This document shows, in pieces, positions 45,703 through 57,015 of a stretch of DNA of 64,000 bases. Source of the DNA: Periplaneta americana (taxonomy: Eukaryota; Arthropoda; Insecta; Blattodea; Blattidae); contig NC_091123.1 in assembly GCF_040183065.1 (NCBI RefSeq), positions 105,862,321 through 105,926,320 on the forward strand, given 5' to 3'. The first letter of the stretch is position 1; each line of letters begins with the position of its first letter. The position numbers and the translations under genes are program-made. The notes beneath the pieces were generated by a model. It was given only the letters and a program-made list of their open reading frames with translations, had not been told where the DNA came from and ran no database searches.

Positions 45703-46509
45703 CCTAAATTCTTTACAATAGTGTGCAGAGAAGAAACACTGCAGTGGAAGATTCCACATCTCATAGTGTAACTTGCATCTTTTTTTAACGTAATTTAAAT
45801 ACACATGCCGCTGGAATAATTATGAAAGCAACAGCCACAACAGAACACCAATACTTTCTGTGACACAGTAACAAAGATTAAATTTTCCCAAACAAAACTA
45901 CTGGCCGTGAAAGAGTCACCATGTACTGTGGTTGGCTGGTTTGAGCAGTTGCCATGGTGATGCCTTGAAGCTGCTGAACTGTCAATACCTTTCTAGTTTT
46001 GTATAGACTGTAAATCTAAACACTTCACTAACACCATCAGAAGAATAGCATGTAATATAACATCAACACAACCACTCCTACAGAGAGACTGAACTGAACT
46101 GCTGAGTGTGTGGGAGATGATTTGCCACATGTTGCATGGTTTTCATATCAGTTGCATGCTGCAGCAAACATTCTGTATTATGTACACTTTATTATGAGTC
46201 GTATGATACAAGAAAGCAGTGACACAGCATGTGGAGCAATTGGGACTAATCCATCCAAAAAATTTAAATGTTCATTATTCCGTTTTTGATAGTACGTTTC
46301 CTTGAAATGAATTAACAAAAATGAAAATTATGCTCAGTTAATATTCATTTTCTGTTTCACAAGTACAGTTGAAGGTTTACGACCATTTCAAGTTCGAGCC
46401 AGCCCATCTACAATATTCTGATCGTTACTGTAAAAAATAATGATAAATTAAAAATAAATTAACATTATAAGATATGGGAAACTTAAAAAAGTTCCAACAA
46501 AACATTTTT
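45699..46509. other. Non-coding, nothing recognised
   Basis: No gene or repeat class could be assigned. Confidence 0.5.
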
Positions 46510-46805
46510 TTTTTAACATATTCACATCATCTGCATAGACAAGAAGCTGATGTAACCCGTTCAATTCCAAACCCTCTCTGTTATCCTGAACTTTCCTAAT
46601 GGCATATTCTAGAGCAAAGTTAAAAAGTAAAGGTGATAGTGCAACTCCTTGCTTTAGCCCGCAGTGAATTTGATGAGCATCAGATAGAAACTAGCCTATA
46701 CGGACTCTGCTGTAAGTTTCACTAAGACACATTTCAATTAATCGAACTAGTTTCTTGGGAATATCAAATTCAATAAGAATATTATATAAAACCCTTCTGT
46801 AAGAA
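46510..46805 (-). pseudogene. LINE RT palm fragment
   Basis: Minus strand: VLYNILIEFDIPKKLVRLIE, then MCLSETYSRVRIG. In other frames [20 protein letters not shown] (RT motif B) and [10 protein letters not shown] (motif C, intact YADD) follow. It is the same family as 42716-44291 but a separate, both-ends-truncated copy. A T-run precedes it at 46506-46514. Confidence 0.8.
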
Positions 46806-47254
46806 CAGTGAGACGAAAAGAAAATTACAGCTATTTTATGTTCATAAGGTTTCACTTCAATCCTTTCAGGTGACATTTAAAATATTTAGTATTTCATGTT
46901 TCATTATGTTGCACTAATGATGATTAGTAGATAAATATTAAATTAATAATTTTATACCTGGTGTGTATTGAATTGTGTCCAATGTCAAAAAAAAAAAAAA
47001 AAAAAGAAAATTCAGCTCAAGATCTAGTCCAGTTGCACCTAGGGAGATCAGAGCAATTCTAGTACTGGCTGCCGGTTACGGCCCTGCTGTGTGGTGAATG
47101 AATTCAGAGAGTTGCCTCATTGATAATGAGTTTGACACATTCAGATTATTTTAGTTTAGTTTCAAGCATTTATAAGAAGTTGAACATCAAATGCTGAATA
47201 ATAAATTTAATCCATTTTGAATCTTGCGTACACCACTTTTAACATTTGAATATA

Positions 47255-47328
47255 ATTAATTGATGAACTAGTGGACTTACTCGTGTTAAATATTTAACAC
47301 GAGTAAGTCCACTAGTTCATCAATTAAT
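47255..47328. repeat. Perfect 74-bp palindrome without spacer
   Basis: 37-bp arms meet at TAAATATTTA (centre 47291/47292) and pair without mismatch. The outermost bases are ATTAATTGATGAACTAGTGG and its inverse. Confidence 0.97.
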
Positions 47329-47734
47329 AATAAATTTAAGGAAATCACTTGTTTTCAGTTATATTTAAGTAAGTCTAAACAGTACTCTTTCCCAATAGAT
47401 GGGATAACTCTACTCCAAAAATAGTATATTAACATTAATGTTATACATGTGTTTTATCACTATTATGATGATCATAGGTGGAGAGAGAACGGTTTCCTGG
47501 GGGGGGGGGGGGCAAAGCAAAACCATAGGATCCTGATATAACGAGGTTATGGTGGACATCATTTACCTCCTCCCTCATAGCTTGACCGTGGTACAGTATA
47601 TCGGAATATGATCATTTAATAAAAGTATTTTCGGGAGGGCATGTTTCTTACAGTGTTACATCATAGCCATAATGTTTCGGACCGAGTTGTACAGGTCTAC
47701 CGTGGGTCTACTACAAATTATAATAGGGCATAAC

Positions 47735-48323
47735 CATAAGCAGAGTTATGGGAGGGTGTGGGGGATCACTGCCCCCCCCCAAATTTGTCTGAACTTTTTT
47801 TTTTCTGTTAACATTAGAAAATGTTGAATTCAAAAGATTTTTCTTGCTTTTGTTTATGAATAGGATATTATTTGTAAATGCTACCATCTTCCTGGAAAAT
47901 GGCTGTTTTTACAAAAAAAAAATCTTTGGACTATGGTTGTTTTATGAAAACCACTGAAAATTTCCGCTTCTTTAACATGGGACTATGGTGGTTAATCTTC
48001 ACTAACACCTAAGTCAGTAGATGGCCGCTGCAGACTTCTAACACATGAGTACAGGCTGTTACAAAAGAAACATTACAGTGCTTCTATTCCTCAAACGAGA
48101 TATAGAAATTCTTATACATTCAGAAATTTAAAATAAATATTATAGTCCAGACACATGGTCTGAAGATATCAATTCGTCAATTTAAGCACAAAAACTTAAG
48201 CATAAACAAAAGCAAGAAAAGTCTTTTGAATTCAATATTTTATAATGTTAATAGAAAAAAAAGAGTTCAAACAAGAATGGGGGGGGGCAGTGCCCCCCAC
48301 GCCTCCCCATAACTCCGCCTATG
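47735..48323. mobile_element. 589-bp element with long inverted ends and G/C runs
   Basis: 47735-47860 is the imperfect inverse of 48190-48323. Both contain GAGTTATGGG, a G- or C-run, CACTGCCCCCC, TTTGAATTCAA-like segments and a long A- or T-rich block, ending in GCTTTTGTTTATG. There is no ORF of note, so it is a non-autonomous DNA element. A G14 run at 47498-47511 just outside could mark a second, partial copy. Confidence 0.75.
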
Positions 48324-48375
48324 ATGATTATTATTATCTTTATTATTATTATTATTATTATTACTATTACCATTA
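48324..48375. repeat. (TTA)n microsatellite
   Basis: ATTATTATT-type run next to the inverted-end element. The open frames across it on both strands are artefacts. Confidence 0.9.
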
Positions 48376-48655
48376 CCATCATTATATCAACAAATTGATA
48401 CAGTATGCCAATTGTTACGTAACACTGACATTGGGTTGCTAGCAGCAATACAAGAACAATTGAAGATTTCTGGAATTATGTCCAGAAAAAGTCATACAAG
48501 ATCCCTAACAAGTGAGACGTCTAGATTTGAAGGCACTGTTATCCATCTGACATAGTTTTTGAGTAAATAGCAAGAGACATTTATAAAACCTGATTCAATC
48601 TTCAAGTAAACAGAAAATTATCATTGAAATTGCATAGCACTAACACTTATTTTAG

Positions 48656-49165
48656 GTCTGCCAAGTTAGCTCTGTGGTAGCGCATCTGCTTCCAGACTAG
48701 CTGGCCTGGATTCGATTCCTGGCAAGATCAGAGATTTTCATGTAAAATTTCTACCTCATTACTCTCTACTAGGAGCGATGGTGGTACACAGTTTCTAATA
48801 ACTAGATTGTGCACAATATGCCTGGGTTAAATTCCAGATCTCTCCACAGTGCATATGAAGAGAAGGCATACATCACTGTTGATAGTGATTTGTTCGTCGG
48901 ATGGGGATGTTAAGCCTGGTGGCCCCCTTGGTGCTATTTGACAGGAGTAGGTTATGTGCCAGCACGGGAGTTCCCCTTCTCCCTCGTCTTCATCATCTCC
49001 ACCCATTACATACACTACCTTTACACATACACTCACACTAGTACATGACATAACTCTCCACAGATACACATGCACAGCGTGACATGCCAAAGTGGTGTGC
49101 AACTTGAGAATGGGTCTGAGTCCTGCCACTTATCCGCAATATGCAGATCCCGAATCACACAAGTG
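48656..49165 (+). mobile_element. Long tRNA-derived SINE
   Basis: The head has an A-box-like TAGCTCTGTGGTAGCG and a B-box GGATTCGATTCCTGG. It is followed by about 430 bp of body that encodes, on the minus strand, an ORF (49129-48827) with no known domain. The 3' limit is uncertain. Confidence 0.6.
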
Positions 49166-50250
49166 AAGTGGGTAAGCATTAGTTACATACATTTATTTTG
49201 GTACTTTAAACTTAACAGAAAGGTGCAGACGTAACAACTGAATATAAATTAATTTATATGTCAATTTTCAATTTTTGCTTTTTGATAAGAATGCCTTTGA
49301 AACTACACTTCTCCAGTATTCCCTCTCTTGTCGAAGTTAATTTTTGTATCTTTTGAGTCTACAATGGAGCAAGTGTTTTTGTCGGTGAACTTCATGAAAA
49401 CAAGAAACAGACTACTACCCATCCATTGTAAATTGACCGATGTTGATTCCACAAACTAGCAGAGTGCGTCACCCTATCCATGAATGCTTTGATCCCCCAA
49501 TGCCCCATGCTCTGTGATCGCCTACGATGTATTATATACAATGATAGTGGTGATATCAGAGCTCAGCGGTTATGTAACATTAAACATGTAATACCTGCAA
49601 AGAAATTGTGTTGGTTGTCAAAAGACGTGTCAAATCTCAATGCCATTAATTTAATGTAACACGTTCACTACTGAAGAAGGCTAAAATTGACATGTTATGA
49701 GACTGAATTGCTTGGGAACAACTGTGTTTTATTAAGGAAATTTATAATCTATAACTTAAAATTTTTACTGCAATGTATACTAATTTTTTCATGTTTGAAT
49801 CTCCTGTTTTTATAACTGGTAGGGCTGGCAACACTGGAGACAGAGTGTTTTCCGAGCAGTGTGCCCAACAGTAGCGGAGTTTGAAGTATCAGCTACGATA
49901 ATCGAAATCCTCTCAAAATGTAGCGGAACTAAAAAAAAAGTCATTTTAGAAGCTCAAATTTGCATATTTTCTCTGAAACTTCCCAAACAAATATTCACTT
50001 TTTTATATACATTTTGCATTACTCTACTGTTCCCTGAAAGATTGTGCTAATGCTTTTAATCACACGTTGTTGTTGTTTTCTAATGCCAGGCATTTGACAA
50101 TAAAGTCATTTGACCTCTTGCACTCCAATATTTTTCAAAGATGTTATCATAGCCAGCCACTGAAGCACATGTAGAAATTAAAATATTACTACTTTCCCAA
50201 CTGTAGCAAAGAAATAGCCATGTTCATGTATTGTGGGTCCCTATCACCAT
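49166..50250. other. Non-coding, nothing certain
   Basis: A GGCAACACTGGAGACAG motif lies near 49828. Related CAGTGTTGCCA motifs lie near 52980 and 54230, suggesting an unclassified dispersed repeat. Confidence 0.4.
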
Positions 50251-50885
50251 GGCATGGCGCGCCCTCAGGTTGTGGATAGAGGAGACGGCCTCCAGATATG
50301 GAGGGTAGCTGCGAATATATTGAATAAACAGTCGTGGACAGCTGATAAGGGGTGGTCCTCCAGCTTGGGGGTTGGGCAAAGGGCTAACAATCCATCACCG
50401 TAAAGAACAGCTTGTTACGAAACCTTACAATAAACCTCGGAATGGGACTGATTCTCTGGCACGACCACAGCAAAACTCTCACTTTGAAAGAGAAACAGAG
50501 ATTAAGGATGTTTGAGAATAAGGTACTTAGGAAAATATTTGGGGCTAAGAGGGATGAAGTTACAGGAGAATGGAGAAAGTTACACAACGCAGAACTGCAT
50601 GCATTGTATTCTTCACCTGACATAATTAGGAATATTAAATCCAGATGTTTGAGATGGGCAGGGCATGTAGCACGTATGAGTGAATCCAGAAATGCATATG
50701 CTGTAGAGTGTTAGTTGGGAGACCGAGACGTATATGGGAGGATAATATTAAAATGGATTTGAGGGAGGTGGGATATGATGATAGAGACTGGACTAATCTT
50801 GCATAGGATAGGGACTGTTGGCGGGCTTATGTGAGGGTGGCAATGAACCTGCAGGTTCCTTAAAAGCCATTTGTAAGTAAGTTGT
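50251..50885 (+). mobile_element. Internally deleted LINE copy (5' leader joined to C-terminal region)
   Basis: The leader (50251-50465, including CAGTCGTGGACAGCTGATAA) runs directly into the post-RT region at about 50470. That region reads LKEKQRLRMFENKVLRKIFG, AKRDEVTGEWRKLHNAELHA, LYSSPDIIRNIKSRCLRWAG (open to 50714). In another frame the conserved tail follows (GRPRR.WEDNIKMDLREVGY, then DRDWTNLA) to the 3' end GGTTCCTTAAAAGCC. The endonuclease and RT are missing. It is the same LINE family as 29079-29314 and 42716-44291. Confidence 0.85.
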
Positions 50886-51163
50886 AAGCAAAGAAATAGA
50901 CTGTCACCTGTCATTGTAAGTGTTTTACTGAGAATACAGTTAGATCTCCAAAATATAAAAATGTATGCTGTGAAGCCTACAAAAATAGATTAGAATCTTA
51001 TCAGGAGGTTCAACTAACAAATGCATGATAAAAGTACTCCATCAGGATTCACATGGGGAGGAATCTGATGAGCTTTTCATTTCATTTATTGTATTCCATA
51101 GAGATCTTACATTAACATTGAAGCTTTAAAATGTGGGACAAGTAAACATTTTACAAGATTACA

Positions 51164-51385
51164 ATTTTTTTTTTTTGGCAAGTTGTGTGGTGAGGCCGAG
51201 GACTAGCCATAGGCCACCTGGCAACCGCCCCATGGCTGAGAAAAATCTCGGAAAAAAAAAAACAACCAGGCAATCAGCAAAAAACGAGAATCGGAACAAC
51301 TGGATAATACGCACGGCAGACCAATATCGATAGTCGACTCTACTCGCTGGCCACTAGTCACCGGGCCGTACCGAGCCGTATCAAA
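51164..51385 (-). mobile_element. SINE-like element
   Basis: Minus strand: the 5' part CGGCCCGGTGACTAGTGGCC carries a weak pol III-like region. The body contains CCGAGATTTTTCTCAGCCAT and GGCGGTTGCCAGGTGGCC. An A-rich tail corresponds to the T-run at 51164-51177. Confidence 0.6.
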
Positions 51386-51825
51386 CAAAATATAATCGAA
51401 ATGGTGGTAGTCAAATTCGCGACTATATTCTTAAATAATTCACTCCATTAGTCTAGTTCAAGGTTTTATGTAGTACAACGGCGGTTTTTTGAATGCATTA
51501 AAAGAAAATGAAGATGTAATAAGATAATAAACTAGGTTATCACAAGGAAATTAACAGGAAAAAAGGTGTGTTTCACGGAATACAATAAAAATGACGGAAA
51601 GTAAATTTCCGGTTAATGTTCGCCAAAGCGTAAAATACGTAATTATGACGGCGTTGCTGTTTTATTTCTGGTCTATCGAAAAATACCTAGCCTTTTACGA
51701 AAAAAAATTTAAGGACCATGAAATTATTCACCGCTTTCATTATAGGCCTATTATTTTTTAACAATATTACGAATCAAAAACTGTCATATTATATAATTTT
51801 AACTACTACATGGACGAATCAAATC

Positions 51826-51955
51826 AAGCTAACCTAACCAAAGCTAACCTAACCTAACCAAAACTAATCTAACCTAACCAAAGCTAATCTAACCTAACCA
51901 AAGCTAATCTAATCTAACCTAACCTAATCTAAGCTAACATAACATAACCTTCGTA
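51826..51955. repeat. Degenerate (CCTAA)n-like array
   Basis: Units such as CTAACCTAACCAAAGCTAAT recur with a period of roughly 20 bp, built from imperfect CCTAA, the complement of the insect telomere unit TTAGG. Confidence 0.8.
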
Positions 51956-52977
51956 AATGCAAGGCCTGTAACCGGAGCAAGAAGGGATCTCAATCATTTA
52001 ATCTGCAAGTACACGCAAAAATAAATCACGCTCCCACTGCATGAGAGGTCCGCGCATGCGCTACAGCAAAACTGTTTCTGTCCCGAGCCTCTCATCTAAG
52101 GCATTCGTCATAATTTACTCGCAATATTTACGCAAATACACATTGTCGCTAACAGTGGTGCTATCTCTCAATAATGTTCAGAACGAAGGAGGTAGACAGA
52201 GAGAGAAAAAATTTCTCCCGCCAACTACGCCACACACCAACGTCATGTTCTTATGTTGGTGACATTGTGTATTTACTTAAATTTGGTGGTAAACGTAACG
52301 GCACGGTTCAAAGTGGCCGTGCTAATTCTCCAGTATAGCGCGAGAATCCAACCAAAGCCTGAGGTCTAATGTCTACACTCTATAGTAGGCCTACATGAAA
52401 AAAAAAGAAACATTATTACATTTAGAAATGTAGAAATACATTAACATATTTTCAGAAATAGAGCCACTTGCTCATATTATGATATAAAAAATAACAATTT
52501 AATATGCACTGTGTATTCTATTCTAGGTAAGCAAAGAAATACATTTTAGCAGGCACTGTATTTGTAAAGGCCCGCATATATTCCAACATTGAGTAACATT
52601 TCATAATAATATAACAAAATTACACTTTTTAGTGTTTTATTACGGAAGGAAAAATAAGGAAAGCAACTTGCTTTCAGACTTGTCTATAAAATAATTTTTT
52701 AAAATAAAATAATATCATTAGACCTGACTTATTTCTGTATACAAAGTAGTCTTTATTAAGCTTAAGCATTAATGAATAAAATAAATAATATAAATATAAT
52801 TCACAGCTTTGATTTTCAAACAATATAAATTATGTCAGGGAACACAATAAAACTTATATTTCTGTCCAATAACATTAGTCTGATTGCTCCATATTTTATT
52901 CAGTACCCACAACCGTAGCGGAATTTTGGCAGCTCCGTGTTTCTAGAGTTGGGCATACTGCTTGAACGGAGTTGCAG
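51956..52977. other. Non-coding, nothing recognised
   Basis: AT-rich, apart from a GC-richer 52030-52260 stretch with no identifiable gene. Confidence 0.45.
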
Positions 52978-54243
52978 CCAGTGTTGCCATATTTAGCGAT
53001 AAGTTGCTAAATCTAGGGAATTTTGAATCAGTTTCGGCGACAAATTTTGTAAAACACGATTAGCGACTTTTCTGCTGATTTTTATAGTCTTCCACTTTTT
53101 CTTTCTTTTAAGTTAAAATATTGAACTGAAGTAATGCACTTAGTTTTAGAAGAGGCAAGGGTGCATGACTGAGTAGTCTAATGATTCATGCATCAAAGTC
53201 CTGATCTCACATATTTGTGATCAGTGATCAGGGGTGAAAGATGCTGATTCAATGATTGACACGGGTTAGGTCTCTGTCTCAACACTACTGCTTCAACACC
53301 CATTAACGGTGGCAACTTTGATTGACACGTGACGAGTCGCGAACTGCAGTTGTATTGCTGACGCCAGCGTTTCTGGCGCGTGCCCTTTAGTACAATGCAC
53401 AGTCTGCGAGCATCTGTTGATAGTGTAGCTGAGAATGGTACCACTTCCGATACACATCAGTCAGCAATCTGCCAACCACAGACTTGCTGCCGAGACTGTG
53501 ACAAAAGTAAGATACTCGCACTTAACTCTCCCTACGCTAGCGTTCCTGCGGTGTTTCCTTGAGTACAGTGTCCAGTTTGTGAGTTTAGTTTCTGTTGTCT
53601 CTGCAGCTGAAAACGGTACCTCCTCCTAAATATACGTCACATCAACAATCTGTCAATCACAATTGCCAGCTTTATCGCCCATACTCTGCTACAAATGTAA
53701 GACACGCACTTTCCCATTACCAGTACTTATTTCACATGCCAAAAACGATGGCGCGGCCTATAACCTTGGTTCTTCCCCGCAACGCGAAGATTTTCCACTC
53801 CGAACTGACCCGAGGCAATTGAGTTTTGGAATTTTGTGCCGACAGTTCCTGTGAAGCAAATGAGATTAGTTTTTGCTGGTTTTAATATATTTTAATCTAT
53901 ATTCAAAAGTGTTAGGTTTCACAAAAAAATTGTGGTCAAACGCTTAGGTGAAAATTTCCACACAATTTGCCAGAAAGTGTAGTCTCAATGATCGGATCAA
54001 GTGCAGTATATTCACAATCAGCCATTCCCACAGCCGTCAACAACACAACCAGACTCCGCAGATGAGGATGACTATGAGAAAATTATATTTTTTTTTCTCC
54101 GCATATGTATGTTTTTCTTATTTTTATTTAGTGATTTATTTATTTAGCGACATTTCTGGGGATTTTTATCAAACTTTGGAGAGATTTAGCCGCTTTTTGT
54201 TGAAAAGTTAGCGAGATTGTAGGGCGATATGTTGGCAACAGTG
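52978..54243. repeat. Candidate dispersed repeat block upstream of the glutaredoxin exon
   Basis: It is bounded by CAGTGTTGCCATATTTAGCG at the left and, inverted and diverged, GCGATATGTTGGCAACAGTG at the right. Both ends also share GATTTAG(C) segments. Inside, 53383-53560 and 53562-53740 are a diverged tandem duplication of about 175 bp (CAGTCTGCGAG../CAGTTTGTGAG.., GGTACC, TCACAAT.GCCA). Confidence 0.45.
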
Positions 54244-54310
54244 GTTGGAAAAGCGCTTCACTTCACATTCCGCTTAAAAAAAAAAGCGCACGGGAAGAAA
54301 CGTAGTAGTC

Positions 54311-54566
54311 ATGAATGTTATAGCACGTTCAAATTATGTGACTTTTTCTAAGGGTAGTTTTGTGCTGTCATTTTGTCGTAATCACACCTCTGGTTCGGCA
54401 GAAAACATACAAAAGTTGATAAAAAATAATAAAGTAGTTGTTTTTATGAAGGGTGTACCAGAAGAACCAAGATGTGGATTTAGTAATGCAGTAGTACAGA
54501 TATTTAGAATGCATGGTGTAACTTACGATGCACATGATGTTCTGAAAGATGAAGAATTGCGACAAG
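54311..54566 (+). CDS. GLRX5: Mitochondrial monothiol glutaredoxin (GLRX5-type), exon 1
   Basis: The family moves [2Fe-2S] clusters from the ISCU scaffold to acceptors in the mitochondrial matrix. The exon encodes 85 residues: a basic, Ser/Phe-rich presequence (about 1-28), then [20 protein letters not shown], then [20 protein letters not shown], then [16 protein letters not shown]. Lys47 and the CGFS site (55-58, Cys55) are the cluster/glutathione-binding residues. The frame stays open past Gln85, but similarity stops at CAAG|GTGCGA, a splice donor splitting a Gly codon, as in the two-exon GLRX5 genes known elsewhere. Exon 2 should begin with an IK..(S/T)NWPTIPQV-like segment and was not found in the remaining 9.4 kb, so the intron probably extends beyond the window. 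A retrocopy is ruled out by the intron boundary. A truncated gene cannot be excluded. Confidence 0.9.
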
Positions 54567-54951
54567 GTGCGATTATTTTTATTATACTCTTACAGAAAAA
54601 TCTTAGATTTATCTAAGTAAGTTACTGTAGCCATCTAATTATTTACAATTGCCCTACCAAAGACAAATAGCACTTGCCTTGTAATTGAGTCATACATACC
54701 GTAAACAACGGATTAAAGTTGGAAAGTTGGCGTCAAAGTGGTCAGCTGAGAGCCGAAATCGCATGCCTTGCATGTACCAGTGAGCTTTTTGGTAGGTAGG
54801 CCTACATAGATAGAAAGCGAGTTTGTGTAATGCCGAGTATAAGTGACAGGTTGGGTTAGGTTAGTTCAGGTTTTTGGTGTGCTTCACATACACGCATTTT
54901 GGTCGGTATATATGCCTTTCCTTCATTTTACCCATTATTCCATTAGTCTTA

Positions 54952-55180
54952 TGCCTCCTGTCACCTACACCTTCATCTAACCCACTACAACTTTGTCACA
55001 GTTTTTGTCTCCTGTCACTTACCTCTCTTCTCATTAACCCACTCTAACTTTGTCACAGTCCTCGGCCTCCCGTCACTTAGCTGTTCATCTAACCCATTCT
55101 TGCAGTTCTCAGCCTCCTGTCACTTCTCTAACCCTTCATCTAACCCACTCTAACTTTGTCACAGTTTTCAGCCTCCTTTT
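54952..55180 (+). repeat. Minisatellite, about 4 units of 60-70 bp
   Basis: Diverged units contain CCTCCTGTCACTT, TTCATCTAACCCACTC and TAACTTTGTCACAG, inside the inferred glutaredoxin intron. Confidence 0.85.
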
Positions 55181-56560
55181 AATATCGACGCACATGCCTA
55201 CATTGTGCAGAATACCCAGAAAATTTCAAGTCAGGAGATTGTGAAGGATGTGCAACTCTCCATTTTGAGAGAGAAAAATAAAAATGGTGCTCTTTTTTTT
55301 AAATGAATAGTAGTTTGAAGAACGAGAATTGTAAAAATACAAGCCCCTACAGTCTCGGCTGCTCAGAACGAGGAAACAGGAGAATTGAACACTGTGCATG
55401 CCGCCATGTTGATGGAGAGCAGATGTATAATAGCAGTACGTAAATCACGCAATTGAACGCTGTGATGGTCTAAAATCGACGTTTAACGTAAAATTAGGAC
55501 GAAATAAACATATTCAAAATTTCATTGATAATATGTCAGAGCATTAAAGGAAAGAAAATACGTACGCAACAATTTATAGAAATCATGCTCATACATCCAT
55601 AAATAGGCGTACACAATACACATTACAGAATGTATAATTTTACGGTAATCAGCATATTGTTAGGTTTCAGAGAATCGAAAATTATATTAACATACATTAC
55701 TCTTAGATTACAAGACATAAATAGGCTATATGCACCTTGATTACACAAGTTCTTATTATAATCAAATTCTTAAGTGAAACAAATATGTGATAATCAGTAT
55801 AGACTTGTTAAGTTTTAGAGAATCGAAAATTACATTACTGGTACTTTTAGACCACAGGACATAAGTAATCTGGCAAAATATAATGCACAAAGGTAGCCAA
55901 ATTACATTGAATTCATTCTTCAATTAATAAAGAGAGTGCTATCAATTATAAAAAGTACCGGTACCTAATAGGTTACATTGCAAACAATAGGTAACGTGAA
56001 GACCTAAAAAACTAAACATAATCACTTTATGCAAAATAAAAAAGACATACTTTTTATGAGTAAATTTCTTTACATACTGTATTGTTATTTTAAATAAATA
56101 AAATAGATAATATTATCATTGCTTGCGGAGTGATGGTACATAATTTTAACGCACATATGTAATAATAAAATGACATTCCTTGCTTTTTTTAACAAGATAT
56201 ATGGGGCAAAATATAAAATCATTATTTATAGGTGAACTCTGAATCATGAGTCCACAAAGAAGGCTTAGCTATTATAGCCATTTATTTATTTATTATATGT
56301 ATATTTATTTATCCATATATGGATTTTGAATGAAAGTTTATTATCTTGCAGATAAATTAATTTACATAATAAAAACAAAAAGTTATCTTTCCATTAATTG
56401 TGTGTAACATCTGATGTGTAAGTCTAAATAATTCACTCAGTGGGATTTCTCTACAGTCTGATATACCTGTAGGCCTACTAACATTAAGTATTCTTTATTG
56501 TCGTAAACTACTGATTGATTTAAAGATGTTGATATTGTACCAACAGAGATAATATTATGT
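55181..56560. other. AT-rich non-coding stretch
   Basis: No gene was seen. It includes two similar segments at about 55655-55700 and 55800-55860 (TTAGGTTTCAGAGAATCGAAA / TTAAGTTTTAGAGAATCGAAA), a weak duplication. Confidence 0.45.
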
Positions 56561-56564
56561 CGTA

Positions 56565-56632
56565 AAAGGTAAAAAGGTAAAGGTATCCCCGTAACATGCC
56601 ATAAAGGCACTTGGGGGGCATACCTTTTGCAA
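56565..56632 (-). mobile_element. Fragment of a dispersed repeat inserted in the THAP relic
   Basis: Minus strand GTATGCCCCCCAAGTGCCTT, then TATGGCATGTTACGGGGATA, then CC TTTACC repeats. I recall this block as a common repeat of cockroach sequence. It directly follows the THAP domain. Confidence 0.5.
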
Positions 56633-57015
56633 ATGGCTTCGAAAATTAAACACGGAACATCATCTTTCAAAATTCTATTTCCATTACTTTCCCAAAAATT
56701 TGTAACTTTAAAATGAGATGAACACAATTTTACATAATGTGAAGACACAAATTTGCCTCATATTATAGCAACAAGCCACTTAGAAAGTAGTTCAGGCTTC
56801 TTCAAAGGGAACCTGTAAAGACAGATTGTTGCCTAATTATAAACTTTTTCAACTATGGTATCTAACATATAGGGCCTACATATGTTACAGTTTCAGTGTA
56901 GCCTCGAGAATTCAATTTTATTATTTTAAAACATGTGTACTTACTTGTGAAAAGAAATTCCTGACCCTCAAAGCCACGTGTTTTTGCACTTATAAGCCGC
57001 ACAGGAAATCACCAT
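56633..57015 (-). pseudogene. THAP-domain gene relic, two exons
   Basis: THAP domains are zinc-dependent DNA-binding modules of host regulators and of P-type transposases. From the ATG at 57015, exon 1 (57015-56945) reads MVISCAAYKCKNTWL, a stop, then GSGISFHK, with the C-x4-C pair and ISFHKFP block, ending at the donor CACAA|GTAAGT. After the acceptor TTTACAG, exon 2 (from 56812) reads in phase FPLKKPELLSKWLVAII, a stop, then GKFVSSHYVKLCSSHFKVTN, FWESNGNRILKDDVPCLIFE. This gives the conserved Trp, C-x2-H and the final P. A nearly complete THAP domain of about 85 residues is thus spread over two exons with two in-frame stops. Downstream a dispersed repeat intervenes. Whether a further ORF (to 56437) belongs to it is unknown. 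It lies 760 bp from the P-like element but outside its ends. Confidence 0.8.

Noticed and set aside
48245-48448. ORFs rich in Y or I on both strands
   Set aside because: Produced by the (TTA)n run and the end of an inverted-repeat element.
53193-53854. Cys-containing ORFs upstream of the glutaredoxin exon as a possible small gene
   Set aside because: The frames follow a tandemly duplicated, repeat-bounded block and show no domain. Kept only as a repeat.
54952-55180. CRISPR-like array
   Set aside because: Units are diverged and contiguous with no unique spacers. This is a eukaryotic minisatellite.
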